In this document: positions 49,423 to 57,354 of the stretch, piece after piece
Numbering within the stretch: the first letter of the stretch is position 1
How the letters are laid out: each line of letters opens with the position of its first letter
From: Streptomyces albofaciens JCM 4342
GTDB taxonomy: Bacteria; Actinomycetota; Actinomycetes; Streptomycetales; Streptomycetaceae
Direction: 5' to 3'
Assembly (NCBI RefSeq): GCF_008634025.1
Contig: NZ_PDCM01000001.1
Coordinates: 3,442,501-3,506,500 of the forward strand
DNA: 64,000 bases
Position numbers and translations under genes: made by a program
The notes under the pieces: model-generated
What the model was told of the DNA's origin: nothing
What the model saw: the letters and a program-made list of their open reading frames with translations, nothing else
The model's database searches: none

Positions 49423-50415
49423 TCAGCAGCCCCAGCGCAGCGCGGGCGTCCGTACCGGCGCGTCCCACAGCCGCAGCAACTCCTCGTCCACCTGGCACAG
49501 CGTCACCGAGCAGCCCGCCATGTCGAGCGAAGTGACGTAGTTGCCGACCAGCGTACGAGCGACCGGCACGCCCCGCTCGCCGAGCACCCGGTGCACCTCG
49601 GCGCTGAACCCGTACAGCTCCAGCAGGGGCGTGCCGCCCATCCCGTTCACCAGCAGCAGCACCGGCTGCCGGGGCCGCAGGTCCGCCAGCACCGCGTCCA
49701 CGGCGTAGTCCGCGATCTCACCGGCGGTCATCATCGCCCGCCGCTCACGGCCCGGCTCACCGTGGATGCCCACACCCAGCTCCAGCTCACCGGCGGGCAG
49801 ATCGAACATCGGACCGCCCTTGGCAGGCGTCGTACAGGAACTGAGCGCCACACCGAAGCTCCGCGCCGACTCCACGACCTGCCGCGCCAGCCCCGCCACC
49901 CGGTCCAGCGGCGCCCCCTCCGCGGCCGCCGCACCCGCGATCTTCTCCACGAACAGCGTGGCCCCGGTTCCGCGCCGCCCGGCGGTGTGCAGCGAGTCCG
50001 TCACCGCCACATCGTCGTTCACGACCACCGTCGCGACCTGCACCCCCTCGTCCTCCGCCAGCTCCGCGGCCATCCGGAAGTTCAGCACGTCACCGGTGTA
50101 GTTCTTGACGACGAACAGCACCCCCGCGCCGCTGTCCACGGCCGCGGCCGCCCGCACCATCTGATCGGGCACGGGCGAGGTGAACACCTCCCCGGGACAA
50201 GCCGCATCCAGCATCCCCGCCCCCACGAATCCCCCGTGCAACGGCTCATGCCCACTACCACCCCCCGAAACCAGCCCCACCTTCCCCTCGACCGGCGCAT
50301 CCCGCCGCACGACCACCCGGTTCTCCACATCCACGACCAACTCGGGATGCGCCGCCGCCATACCGCGGAGCGCGTCGGCGACCACGGAATCGGGGACGTT
50401 GATGAGCATTTTCAT
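49423..50415 (-). CDS. dhaK: Dihydroxyacetone kinase substrate-binding subunit DhaK
   Basis: 330 residues, full length. The covalent-binding histidine is His218 in LGVGIHGEPGRER; His56 (GGSGHEPLHGG) and Asp109 (KNYTGDVLNF) are the catalytic pocket residues. Together with DhaL and DhaM it makes dihydroxyacetone phosphate. Downstream, 217 bp containing a 21-bp tandem repeat separate it from dhaL. The ATG at 50415 is preceded by a GAGGAG-type site. No dedicated regulator (DhaS/DhaR) adjoins it. Confidence 0.94.
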   Translation of the reverse strand: MKMLINVPDSVVADALRGMAAAHPELVVDVENRVVVRRDAPVEGKVGLVSGGGSGHEPLHGGFVGAGMLDAACPGEVFTSPVPDQMVRAAAAVDSGAGVLFVVKNYTGDVLNFRMAAELAEDEGVQVATVVVNDDVAVTDSLHTAGRRGTGATLFVEKIAGAAAAEGAPLDRVAGLARQVVESARSFGVALSSCTTPAKGGPMFDLPAGELELGVGIHGEPGRERRAMMTAGEIADYAVDAVLADLRPRQPVLLLVNGMGGTPLLELYGFSAEVHRVLGERGVPVARTLVGNYVTSLDMAGCSVTLCQVDEELLRLWDAPVRTPALRWGC

Positions 50416-51338
50416 GCGGGGCTCCTCGACTGCTCGAAGGAATCGGCGGTGAGCTGCGGTGTTGCAGGTCAGAGGGGGCGGGACGGCTGGTTGACTCCGG
50501 CGGTCTCCGGCTGTTGGCGGCGGACTACGTCGGTACTGGTGCTGACCTAATGCTGACTTCCTGACGCAACGTTAACTACTAGGCGTGTTACTCAGCGTGA
50601 CGGCCTCAGGATATGCGGAGGCGCTGGAGGTGGCGCAAGGGCTGGCGCGCGGAGGGCGTGAACCCTGCACGCGACGGCGCTCAGGAAGGCGCGCCGTCAA
50701 GGTGAGGAGCCTCTGGCGAGGGCAAGGGCGGGGAACGGTGCTGTAAGAGCGACCGAAAGCGGTGATGGCTTCGGCCGGATACCGGGTGGTGTTCGAGCAT
50801 CGCCGGGCGAAGATCACTGTGAAGCCGCAGCCGGGCCGTTTGTTGAAGATCTGGCCTCCGTCACAGAACACCGACTTCCGCACAACCGCACCACGCTGAG
50901 CGCCCGCGCCCCGGCGCATCCGCGCAGCAGTGCACCGTTGCACTGTCGAAAATGCCTCATGCCTGAACAGGGCGAACGGCTAGACGACGTCCGGAACATG
51001 CTGTCAGCGCCGCACAGAACTGCTGGGCGTGCCTACCCCGGACATCCTCGAACTGATTTTCCCTGGCAGCAGCATGCCGACGCAGAATCACGTGTACGAC
51101 GAGGCCACCCAGGTGGCCACGGTCCGCCGCCGGTGGCCTGCAAAGGTCCAGGAGGAGCAGGACTTGGTGTTCATCGGCGGGCCGCCACAGCGGAGACCGG
51201 TCGCAGCATCTGACCACTGCACCTCGGTGAAACGGGCCCCGGTACGCGTGTCGGCGCGGGCCGGAGCCCTGCGCATACGCGTCCCGGGGTCGGCTCGCTG
51301 CGGGAGAGGGGCTGGCGGGTGCCGTGGCCCGGCTGTCG
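50416..51338. other. Gene-poor region at the left edge of the accessory segment
   Basis: 922 bp with no ORF of convincing codon use. Base composition and third-position bias are less extreme than in the genes to the left. Short open stretches occur on both strands (for example a plus-strand frame around 50764-50900 encoding VVFEHRRAKITVKPQPGRLL, and one around 51029-51230 with PDILELIFPGSSMPTQNHVY), but neither resembles a family I know. They may be decayed gene or mobile-element remnants. No tRNA, attachment site or terminal inverted repeat was found. Confidence 0.5.
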
Positions 51339-51833
51339 CTATGGCGCGGCGTCAGTGCGGGGCCGCGGGGTGCCGTTTCCTGTGTCCGGTGTCGTCGCGC
51401 CGGTCTCCAGAGCAGCCGGGCCCCACGGGCGGTCGAGGATCTGGCGCAGGGTGGTGAGTGAGGGCGGGCCGAGGCGTCTGCCGAGGTCGTCCTCCAGCCG
51501 GGCGATCAGGGTGCGGGCGAGGCGGTGTACGCGTCGGCCTTCGGCGGTCATGACGATGATGCGGCGGCGGGCGGAGGCGGGGTCCGGGGTCTGTTCGAGC
51601 AGGCCCATGCCGATGAGGGCGTGGACGGCCTGGTGGGCGCTTTGGCGGGTGACGTTCATCCAGCGGGCCAGGTCCGAGACGGTGGCGCCGTCGGGGGGCA
51701 GGTGGGCGAAGACGTTTTGCTGGCCGAGGGTGACGGGCCGCTCGCCGGCGTCTGCCATGGCGGCGGCGAGCGCGGTGTCGAACCAGTGTCTGGCGTCGGC
51801 GAGGAGCTGGGGGAGGTTGCGGTCGGGGTTCAT
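51339..51833 (-). CDS. MarR family regulator
   Basis: 164 residues. The winged helix reads GATVSDLARWMNVTRQSAHQ, then AVHALIGMGLLEQTPDPASA, with wing RRRIIVMTAEGRRVHRLART. The C-terminus is a disordered Thr/Pro tail. Its ATG overlaps the AraC gene stop (ATGA), so both regulators are made from one transcript, divergent from the decarboxylase-dioxygenase genes. MarR proteins commonly sense phenolic acids, which fits the predicted pathway. Confidence 0.88.
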   Translation of the reverse strand: MNPDRNLPQLLADARHWFDTALAAAMADAGERPVTLGQQNVFAHLPPDGATVSDLARWMNVTRQSAHQAVHALIGMGLLEQTPDPASARRRIIVMTAEGRRVHRLARTLIARLEDDLGRRLGPPSLTTLRQILDRPWGPAALETGATTPDTGNGTPRPRTDAAP

Positions 51834-52801
51834 GAAAGATCCTCGCTGGGGTCGCCGGGTGTCACCTGAGTGCCGGCGGGGTGTCGGGCGGCTGACGGGG
51901 CGCCGGCGGCCCAGGTGCGGAAGGCGGTGGGTGTGGTGCCGGTGCGGCGGCGGAAGAAGGCGCTGAAGGCGGTGGCGTGGTGGAAGCCGATGCGTTCACC
52001 GATGACGGCGGGGGGCAGGGCCGTGTGCGCGAGGAGGCGTTTGGCCTCCAGCAGGATGCGGTCGTCGATGAAGCGTTTGGCTCCGCAGCCGGCGGCCGCC
52101 CGGGTGGCGCGGGTGAGGGTGCGCACGCTGTAGCCGAGCCGGGCGGCGTATTCCTCGACGCGGTGGGTATGGCAGAAGCTCTCCTCGACGGCTTGCCGGA
52201 AGCGGTGGAAGGGCTCGTCGCCGGGGCTGCCGGGTGACGGGGAGCCGTCCGGGTGGGCGAGGTGGAGCAGCAGGGCGGACAGCAGGCTGCGCATGGCCTC
52301 GATGTGGGCCTTCAGGGGCAGCGCGGTGATGTCGCGGTAGCTCTCTTCGAGCGCCCTGCGGATGTGGCCGAGGGCGGGTGTCTGGCGGGCGGTAGGCCGC
52401 AGCAGGCGGCACCGGGTGTGGTCCTGCGCGCCGGTGATGGCGGCCGTGGGGGTGCTGAGGAAGCCGGGTGGGAAGAGGATCGCGGTGCCGCCGGTCTCGG
52501 ACAGGTGGGTGAGGAACTGCAGGACCTGTCCGGGGCGCACCCACAGCCAGCTGCCGGGGGTGAGGTCGACGGTGTTGAAATCGACGGAACAGCGCAGGGT
52601 GCCGGTGGTGACGGTGAGCAGTTCGTGAAAGGCCGGGCGCCGGGGGCGGTAGGGATCGAGGCCGTGGCTGCGCGCCCGTGCGGCGAGCCGGGGAAAGTCG
52701 AGCACCTCCGCACCCGGTGGCGAGCCGGGAGTGGGGCGGTAGGGGACGGCCACGATGTTGTCGGGAGACCCATCCTCTGCAGTGTGTCCGTTTCTGTTCA
52801 T
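51830..52801 (-). CDS. AraC family regulator with N-terminal cupin-like effector domain
   Basis: 323 residues from ATG 52801. The N-terminal half is an AraC_binding-type cupin (PAFHELLTVTTGTLRCSVDF; TPGSWLWVRPGQVLQFLTHL). The C-terminal pair of helix-turn-helix motifs is YAARLGYSVRTLTRATRAAA, and IGERIGFHHATAFSAFFRRR followed by TGTTPTAFRTW. It is likely an activator that binds an aromatic ligand. It is transcribed divergently from the ubiX-like gene, with direct repeats between, and translationally coupled to the MarR gene. Confidence 0.9.
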   Translation of the reverse strand: MNRNGHTAEDGSPDNIVAVPYRPTPGSPPGAEVLDFPRLAARARSHGLDPYRPRRPAFHELLTVTTGTLRCSVDFNTVDLTPGSWLWVRPGQVLQFLTHLSETGGTAILFPPGFLSTPTAAITGAQDHTRCRLLRPTARQTPALGHIRRALEESYRDITALPLKAHIEAMRSLLSALLLHLAHPDGSPSPGSPGDEPFHRFRQAVEESFCHTHRVEEYAARLGYSVRTLTRATRAAAGCGAKRFIDDRILLEAKRLLAHTALPPAVIGERIGFHHATAFSAFFRRRTGTTPTAFRTWAAGAPSAARHPAGTQVTPGDPSEDLS

Positions 52802-52912
52802 GATGTGTCTCCAGTGTAGAGGCTGGCCGTCGCGCCGCCGCCTTAGCGTTGTGGTGCGAGCAGGCGGCAACCAGGCGGCGTCGCAGACGTGTCCGGGCGC
52901 TGGCGCTCAGGA

Positions 52913-52946
52913 AGTCACCGCCAGCAGTCACCGCCACTCGGTGACC
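52913..52946. promoter_or_regulatory. Direct and inverted repeats in the AraC/UbiX divergent promoter
   Basis: AGTCACCGCCA occurs twice in direct orientation, at 52913-52923 and 52926-52936 (13 bp apart), and GGTGACC at 52940-52946 is an inverted copy of the GTCACC core. Direct repeats of this spacing are usual for AraC-type activators, and the inverted copy could serve the MarR protein. The elements end 51 bp before the GTG start of the ubiX-like gene. Confidence 0.5.
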
Positions 52947-52997
52947 GGAAACCATCAGTGAGGCCGGAGGTCCGGCCGGTGTGAGGGAGTGGCTGCC

Positions 52998-53588
52998 GTG
53001 CGGCTGATCATCGGGATGACGGGAGCGACCGGCGCGGTCTTCGGCGTCCGGCTGCTGGAGAACCTCCAGCAGTTGCCGGAAGTGGAGACCCATCTGGTGT
53101 GCTCGCGCTGGGCCCGCTCGACCGTCGAGCTGGAGACGGGACGGTCGGCACGGGAGATCACCGCGCTGGCCGACCACATCCACGCGCCGGAGGACCAGGG
53201 CGCGCCGATCGCCTCGGGCTCGTTTCGCGCGGACGGGATGGTCATCGTGCCGTGCTCGATGAAGACGCTGGCCGCAATCCGCACCGGGTACGCCGACGGT
53301 CTGGTGGCCCGCGCCGCCGATGTGGTGCTCAAGGAGCGGCGCCGTCTGGTGCTGGTGCCGCGGGAGACACCGCTCAGCGAGATCCACCTGGAGAACATGC
53401 TGGCCCTCGCCCGGATGGGCGCCCAGATCGTCCCGCCCGTGCCCGCCTTCTACAACCATCCGAGCAGCATCGACGACATCGTCGACCACATCACCGCGCG
53501 CGTCCTGGACCAGTTCGGTCTCCCGGCGCCTGCCGCGCGCCGCTGGCAGGGCATGCGCGCGGCCCGCCGGGAACGGCCCGTCGCCTGA
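52998..53588 (+). CDS. vdcB: UbiX-like flavin prenyltransferase (VdcB-type)
   Basis: 196 residues from GTG 52998 (GAGGGAG 8 bp upstream; a GTG at 52989 would sit on the ribosome site). The N-terminal FMN-binding loop is RLIIGMTGATGAVFGVRLLE. IVPCSMKTLAAIRTGYADGL, LVLVPRETPLSEIHLENMLA and LARMGAQIVPPVPAFYNHP are the canonical UbiX segments. It joins a dimethylallyl group to FMN to give the prenylated FMN used by UbiD-type decarboxylases. The UbiD-like gene starts 45 bp downstream, so it supplies the cofactor in situ. Confidence 0.92.
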   Translation: MRLIIGMTGATGAVFGVRLLENLQQLPEVETHLVCSRWARSTVELETGRSAREITALADHIHAPEDQGAPIASGSFRADGMVIVPCSMKTLAAIRTGYADGLVARAADVVLKERRRLVLVPRETPLSEIHLENMLALARMGAQIVPPVPAFYNHPSSIDDIVDHITARVLDQFGLPAPAARRWQGMRAARRERPVA

Positions 53589-53632
53589 GATTTCACCGCC
53601 CGCACTCGACAGCGAACCGAAGGAGCCTTTTC

Positions 53633-55057
53633 ATGGCCCACGACGACCTGCGCAGTTTCCTCGACGCTCTGGACCGCGAGGGCCAGCTGCTGCGCGTCAC
53701 CGACGAGGTGATGCCCGAGCCGGACCTGGCTGCGGCCGCCAATGCCGCTCCGCGCCTGGGCGATACGGCCCCGGCGCTGTACTTCGACAACGTCACCGGC
53801 TTCACCGGCGCCCGCATCGCCTTGAACGTCCACGGTTCCTGGGCCAACCACGCCCTGGCGCTGGGCCTGCCCAAGGACACTCCGGTCAAGCGGCAGGTGG
53901 AGGAGTTCATCCGCCGCTGGAGCGACTTCCCCGTCGCCCCCGAGTGGCGTGCGGACCCGCCGTGGGCGCAGAACACCTTGGACGGCGACGCGGCGGACAT
54001 CTTCCAGGTGCTGCCGCTGTTCCGCCTCAACGACGGCGACGGCGGCTTCTACATCGACAAGGCCGCGGTCGTCTCCAAGGATCCCGAGGACCCGGACAAC
54101 AGCGGCAAGCAGAACGTCGGCATCTACCGCATCGAGGTCAAGGGCAGGCGCAAGCTCGCCCTTCAGCCCGTGCCCATGCACGACATCGCCCAGCACCTGC
54201 ACAAGGCCGAGCAGGCGGGCGAGGACCTGCCCGTCGCCATCGCCTTGGGCAACGAACCGGTGATCTCCATCGCGGCGTCCACCCCGATGAAGTACGACGA
54301 GAACGAGTACGAGCTGGCCGGCGCGCTCCGCGGCGCTCCCGCGCCGGTCGCGCCCGCCCCGTTGACCGGGCTGCCCGTGCCGTGGGGCTGCGAGGTCGTC
54401 ATCGAGGGCGTCATCGAAGGCCGCAAACGCGAGATCGAAGGCCCCTTCGGGGAGTTCACCGGCCACTACTCCGGCGGCCGCAGCATGCCCGTCATCCGCA
54501 TCGACAAGATCTCCTACCGCAGTCGGCCGGTCCTCGAGCACCTCTACCTGGGCATGCCCTGGACCGAGGTCGACTACCTGATCGCCGCGAACACCTGCGT
54601 GCCGCTGTACCAGCAGCTCAAAACGGAGTTCCCGGAGGTCCAGGCGGTCAACGCCATGTACACCCACGGCCTGGTGGTCATCGTCTCCACCGCCAAGCGC
54701 TATGGCGGCTTCGCCAAGGCCGTCGGCCTGCGCGTGCTGACCACACCGCACGGCCTCGGCTACGCGACCACTGTCATCGTCGTGGACGAGGACGTCGACC
54801 CCTTCGACCTGCCCCAGGTCATGTGGGCGCTGTCGACGAAGATGAACCCGTCCGGGGACCTGATCCGCATCCCCAACCTGCCGGTCCTCGAACTCGCCCC
54901 GCAGGCGCAGCTCCCCGGCATCACCGACAAGCTCGTCATCGACGCCACCACGCCCGTCGCCCCCGATACCCGCGGCAACTACGGCAACCCGGTCCGCGAC
55001 CTGCCCGAGACCGCCGCATGGCTCGACCGCCTGCAGAAGCTGGCCGCCGACCGCTGA
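53633..55057 (+). CDS. vdcC: UbiD-family hydroxyarylic acid decarboxylase (VdcC-type)
   Basis: 474 residues from ATG 53633 (AAGGAG upstream). UbiD family: the prenyl-FMN/metal region is KQNVGIYRIEVKGRRKLALQ, and the catalytic Glu/Arg region is REIEGPFGEFTGHYSGG. LRSFLDALDREGQLLRVTDE is the typical start. It matches the non-oxidative vanillate/4-hydroxybenzoate decarboxylase VdcC, which works with VdcB and the small subunit VdcD. In its context with a flavonol dioxygenase and an esterase, the substrate could be protocatechuate or 2,4,6-trihydroxybenzoate instead; that is inference. Confidence 0.92.
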   Translation: MAHDDLRSFLDALDREGQLLRVTDEVMPEPDLAAAANAAPRLGDTAPALYFDNVTGFTGARIALNVHGSWANHALALGLPKDTPVKRQVEEFIRRWSDFPVAPEWRADPPWAQNTLDGDAADIFQVLPLFRLNDGDGGFYIDKAAVVSKDPEDPDNSGKQNVGIYRIEVKGRRKLALQPVPMHDIAQHLHKAEQAGEDLPVAIALGNEPVISIAASTPMKYDENEYELAGALRGAPAPVAPAPLTGLPVPWGCEVVIEGVIEGRKREIEGPFGEFTGHYSGGRSMPVIRIDKISYRSRPVLEHLYLGMPWTEVDYLIAANTCVPLYQQLKTEFPEVQAVNAMYTHGLVVIVSTAKRYGGFAKAVGLRVLTTPHGLGYATTVIVVDEDVDPFDLPQVMWALSTKMNPSGDLIRIPNLPVLELAPQAQLPGITDKLVIDATTPVAPDTRGNYGNPVRDLPETAAWLDRLQKLAADR

Positions 55058-55108
55058 CCCAGGCCCGCCGGCAACCGGCCGGCCGGGCACGACCGCGAAG
55101 GGAACCGC

Positions 55109-55360
55109 ATGTCCGAGAAGACCGCCTGCCCCCGCTGTGCCCACCCCGCGATCTCACAGCTGTTCACTTCCCCCGTCCCCGGGGCGTGGGACGTCCTGCA
55201 GTGCGAGCAGTGCCTGTACTGCTGGCGCACCAGCGAACCGGCACGCCGCACCACCCGCACCGCCTACCCCGACAGCTTCAAGCTGACCGCGGACGACATC
55301 CGCAGCGCACCGGAGGTCCCCGCCGTCCCCCCGCTGCGCCGAGGCCGTGAAGACCGTTAG
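55109..55360 (+). CDS. vdcD: Small zinc-ribbon-like decarboxylase subunit (VdcD-type)
   Basis: 83 residues, 52 bp after the decarboxylase gene. The N-terminus TACPRCAHPAISQLFTSPVP has CxxC, and WDVLQCEQCLYCWRTSEP a second cysteine cluster, giving a probable zinc ribbon. TAYPDSFKLTADDIRSAP is the conserved end. It belongs to the VdcD/subunit D family of hydroxyarylic acid decarboxylases; its exact role is not established, but it is required for activity in reconstituted VdcBCD-type systems. A 17-bp palindrome separates it from the dioxygenase gene. Confidence 0.88.
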   Translation: MSEKTACPRCAHPAISQLFTSPVPGAWDVLQCEQCLYCWRTSEPARRTTRTAYPDSFKLTADDIRSAPEVPAVPPLRRGREDR

Positions 55361-55398
55361 GCATCTCATACTCGCCGGGAGCACCCATGCCCCCTGCT

Positions 55399-55415
55399 TG
55401 TCAGGTAGCCTGACA
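55399..55415. promoter_or_regulatory. Perfect palindrome upstream of the quercetin dioxygenase gene
   Basis: TGTCAGG (55399-55405), TAG, CCTGACA (55409-55415): perfect 7-bp arms with a 3-base centre, 31 bp before the TTG start. It probably marks a separate promoter and operator for the dioxygenase-esterase pair, for a dimeric regulator such as the MarR protein encoded at 51339. Confidence 0.6.
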
Positions 55416-55445
55416 TAAGGCTCTTCACGAGGAGGAGAAACACTC

Positions 55446-56003
55446 TTGACCGCCGAATACGCGAACCGCTACCGCACCCGCTCCCACATCCCCGCCGAAC
55501 CAGGCGTGCCCTACTTCATCGAAAAGGGCATGGGCGACCGCGCCCACCTCTTCGGCGACCTGGTCACCATCTACGCGGGCGGGGAGCAGACCGAGAACAC
55601 CTTCAACTTCTTCACCGTCGAAGGCCCCAAGGGCGACATCATCCCGGCCCACGTCCATCCCGACACCTACGAGGTCTTCTACATCACCGACGGAGCCGTG
55701 CGGCTGTTCGCCGAGGACCTTGAGGGCAACCAGTACGAGAAGCTGCTGACACCGGGCGACTTCGGCTTCGTGCCCAAGAACTGCCCGCACGCCTACCGCA
55801 TCGAGCGCCACCACAGCCGCGTCGTCGGCGTCGCGGCCGGCCCCGGCGGCACCTTCGAGCGGTTCTTCGAGAACCTCGGCGTGCCCGCCGAACAGCTCGG
55901 CCTGCCGCACCAGCCCGTCATCCCGGAACCGGAGAAGTTCGCGACCGTCCCGCAGCAGTACGACGTGCGCTTCCTGCCCGACCACCAGTGGCGTACGCGG
56001 TGA
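55446..56003 (+). CDS. queD: Quercetin 2,3-dioxygenase, monocupin nickel-type
   Basis: 185 residues from TTG 55446, with GGAGGAG 8 bp upstream. A single cupin domain contains the full set of metal ligands of the Streptomyces sp. FLA quercetinase: His69 and His71 in IIPAHVHPDTYEVFYITD, Glu76, and His115 in VPKNCPHAYRIERH. Segments such as FIEKGMGDRAHLFGDLVTIY, IYAGGEQTENTFNFF and VAAGPGGTFERFFE closely follow that enzyme as I recall it. It cleaves the C ring of flavonols with O2, releasing CO and a depside. Its stop overlaps the esterase start (GTGA). The rare TTG start may keep expression low. Confidence 0.9.
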   Translation: MTAEYANRYRTRSHIPAEPGVPYFIEKGMGDRAHLFGDLVTIYAGGEQTENTFNFFTVEGPKGDIIPAHVHPDTYEVFYITDGAVRLFAEDLEGNQYEKLLTPGDFGFVPKNCPHAYRIERHHSRVVGVAAGPGGTFERFFENLGVPAEQLGLPHQPVIPEPEKFATVPQQYDVRFLPDHQWRTR

Positions 56004-56908
56004 CGGCGCCCGCACCCTCGCTGCGAGAACTCATCGCCGCGCCCCACCCCGACCGCGCCGCCCTGCCGCCCGCTGCGATGAGCGTGCCCGGGGTACGGGA
56101 ACTGCGCGGAGTGCCCTACCAAGAAATCGACGGCAGCCGCCCACTGGAGCTCGACCTCTGGCTGCCCGAGACCGGCAAGGCGGCCGGCCCTGTCCCGCTG
56201 GTGCTGTTCGTACACGGCGGCGCCTGGCGCCGGGGACGGCGCGACGACATGGGACTGCGCACCCGCCACTGGTCTCCCCGGCCCTTCGCGCGCATCGCGG
56301 CCGCCGGGTTCGCCGTCGCCTGCGCCGACTACCGGCTCAGCGGCGAAGCCACCTTCCCCGCCCCGCTGGACGATCTGCGCTCCGCCTTGCGCTGGCTGAC
56401 CCTGCGCTCGGCGGAACTCGGCATCGACACCAGCCGGACGGTGGTGTGGGGCGAGTCCGCCGGCGGACACCTCGCCGCACTCCTCGCCCTGACCGAAGCC
56501 GACCCCGTGAGCAGGGAATACACGCAGCCGGCCGGTGCCGTGGTCTGGTACGCGCCGAGCGACCTGACCAGCGCCCGCGGCTGCTTCGACCCCGCAGACC
56601 CCGCCACCCCCGAGGCGCGCATGCTCGGTGCGGCCCCGGCCACCGTCCCGGAACGCGCCCGCACGGCCAGCCCCCTCGCCCACGTCCGGCCCGGCGCACC
56701 ACCGTTCCTCCTGGTCCATGGAGACCAGGACACTCTGGTCGACTGCTCGCACAGCCGCTCCCTGGCCGCAGCCCTGGAGCAGGCCGGCGCACCGGTCGAA
56801 TTGTGGACGGTGCCGGGCGCCGATCACGGCTGGCACGGCCTGCCCGACACCGAAGTGGAGGAACTCTTCAACCGCTCCCTGGCCTTCGCCCGCCGCCTCC
56901 TGGCCTAG
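56000..56908 (+). CDS. Alpha/beta hydrolase (carboxylesterase) coupled to the quercetin dioxygenase
   Basis: 302 residues from GTG 56000, overlapping the dioxygenase stop. Hormone-sensitive-lipase/BD-FAE-like fold: oxyanion motif LFVHGGAWRRGRRDD, nucleophile elbow VVWGESAGGHLAALLAL, acid in FLLVHGDQDTLVDCSHSRSL and base in PGADHGWHGLP. There is no signal peptide, so it is cytosolic. By coupling to queD it is the natural candidate for hydrolysing the depside product (2-protocatechuoyl-phloroglucinol carboxylate) to protocatechuate and phloroglucinol carboxylate. A general esterase is the alternative. Confidence 0.85.
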   Translation: MTAPAPSLRELIAAPHPDRAALPPAAMSVPGVRELRGVPYQEIDGSRPLELDLWLPETGKAAGPVPLVLFVHGGAWRRGRRDDMGLRTRHWSPRPFARIAAAGFAVACADYRLSGEATFPAPLDDLRSALRWLTLRSAELGIDTSRTVVWGESAGGHLAALLALTEADPVSREYTQPAGAVVWYAPSDLTSARGCFDPADPATPEARMLGAAPATVPERARTASPLAHVRPGAPPFLLVHGDQDTLVDCSHSRSLAAALEQAGAPVELWTVPGADHGWHGLPDTEVEELFNRSLAFARRLLA

Positions 56909-57172
56909 CCATTCCCGGGAAAACCAGGGCGGTACGGGTCGGCCGTGATCCGTGAAGGACCGCTAGAACCGCACCGGGCCTTCCTCCGCTGTGAAGACGA
57001 AGTGGTCCCGTGCGGCCTCGGCCATTCTTGGCTTCCGCGATGCCTCCCGTGCGCCGACGACGCGAGTGATTCGCATCCAGTGCCATTGGCGTCGGTAGCT
57101 CAACGGAACCGTGATCGGCGCTCAGATGGATCAAAGCCGTCGCCGGTCCTCGGTGCACCTAGGATTGCGAGA

Positions 57173-57354
57173 GTGACGGCAAGAACCAGTGACATCGAGA
57201 AGGCAGCCGGTGTGCTGCGTGCCGGCGGCCTGGTGGCCCTCCCGGCCGAGACCGTCTATGGACTGGGCGCGACCCCGCCGCCGTCTCGCGCATCCTCCAG
57301 GCCAAGGGACGCCCGCCCTAGCACCCTCTGATCGTCCACATCAGCGGCGCGTAG
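57173..57354 (+). pseudogene. Fragment of a Sua5/YrdC/TsaC-like threonylcarbamoyl-AMP synthase gene
   Basis: From GTG 57173 the frame encodes SDIEKAAGVLRAGGLVALPA followed by ETVYGLGA, the unmistakable N-terminus of the YrdC domain. After position about 57271 the homology continues in another frame (DPAAVSRILQAKGRPP, stop, HPLIVHISGA, stop), with a frameshift and two in-frame stops; the remaining 130 or so residues of the family are missing. The intact enzyme makes threonylcarbamoyl-AMP for tRNA t6A. The fragment is therefore dead and indicates rearranged DNA. The 264 bp before it contain no gene. Confidence 0.85.

Noticed and set aside
50572..50943. Minus-strand 123-codon open frame as a gene
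   Set aside because: Poor codon bias, no ribosome site and no recognisable family; reported only as part of the gene-poor region.
57081..57150. tRNA-like segment (GTCGGTAGCTCAACGG resembles a D-arm/A box)
   Set aside because: No anticodon stem, T arm or CCA-side acceptor pairing could be built from the following sequence; at most a decayed fragment.
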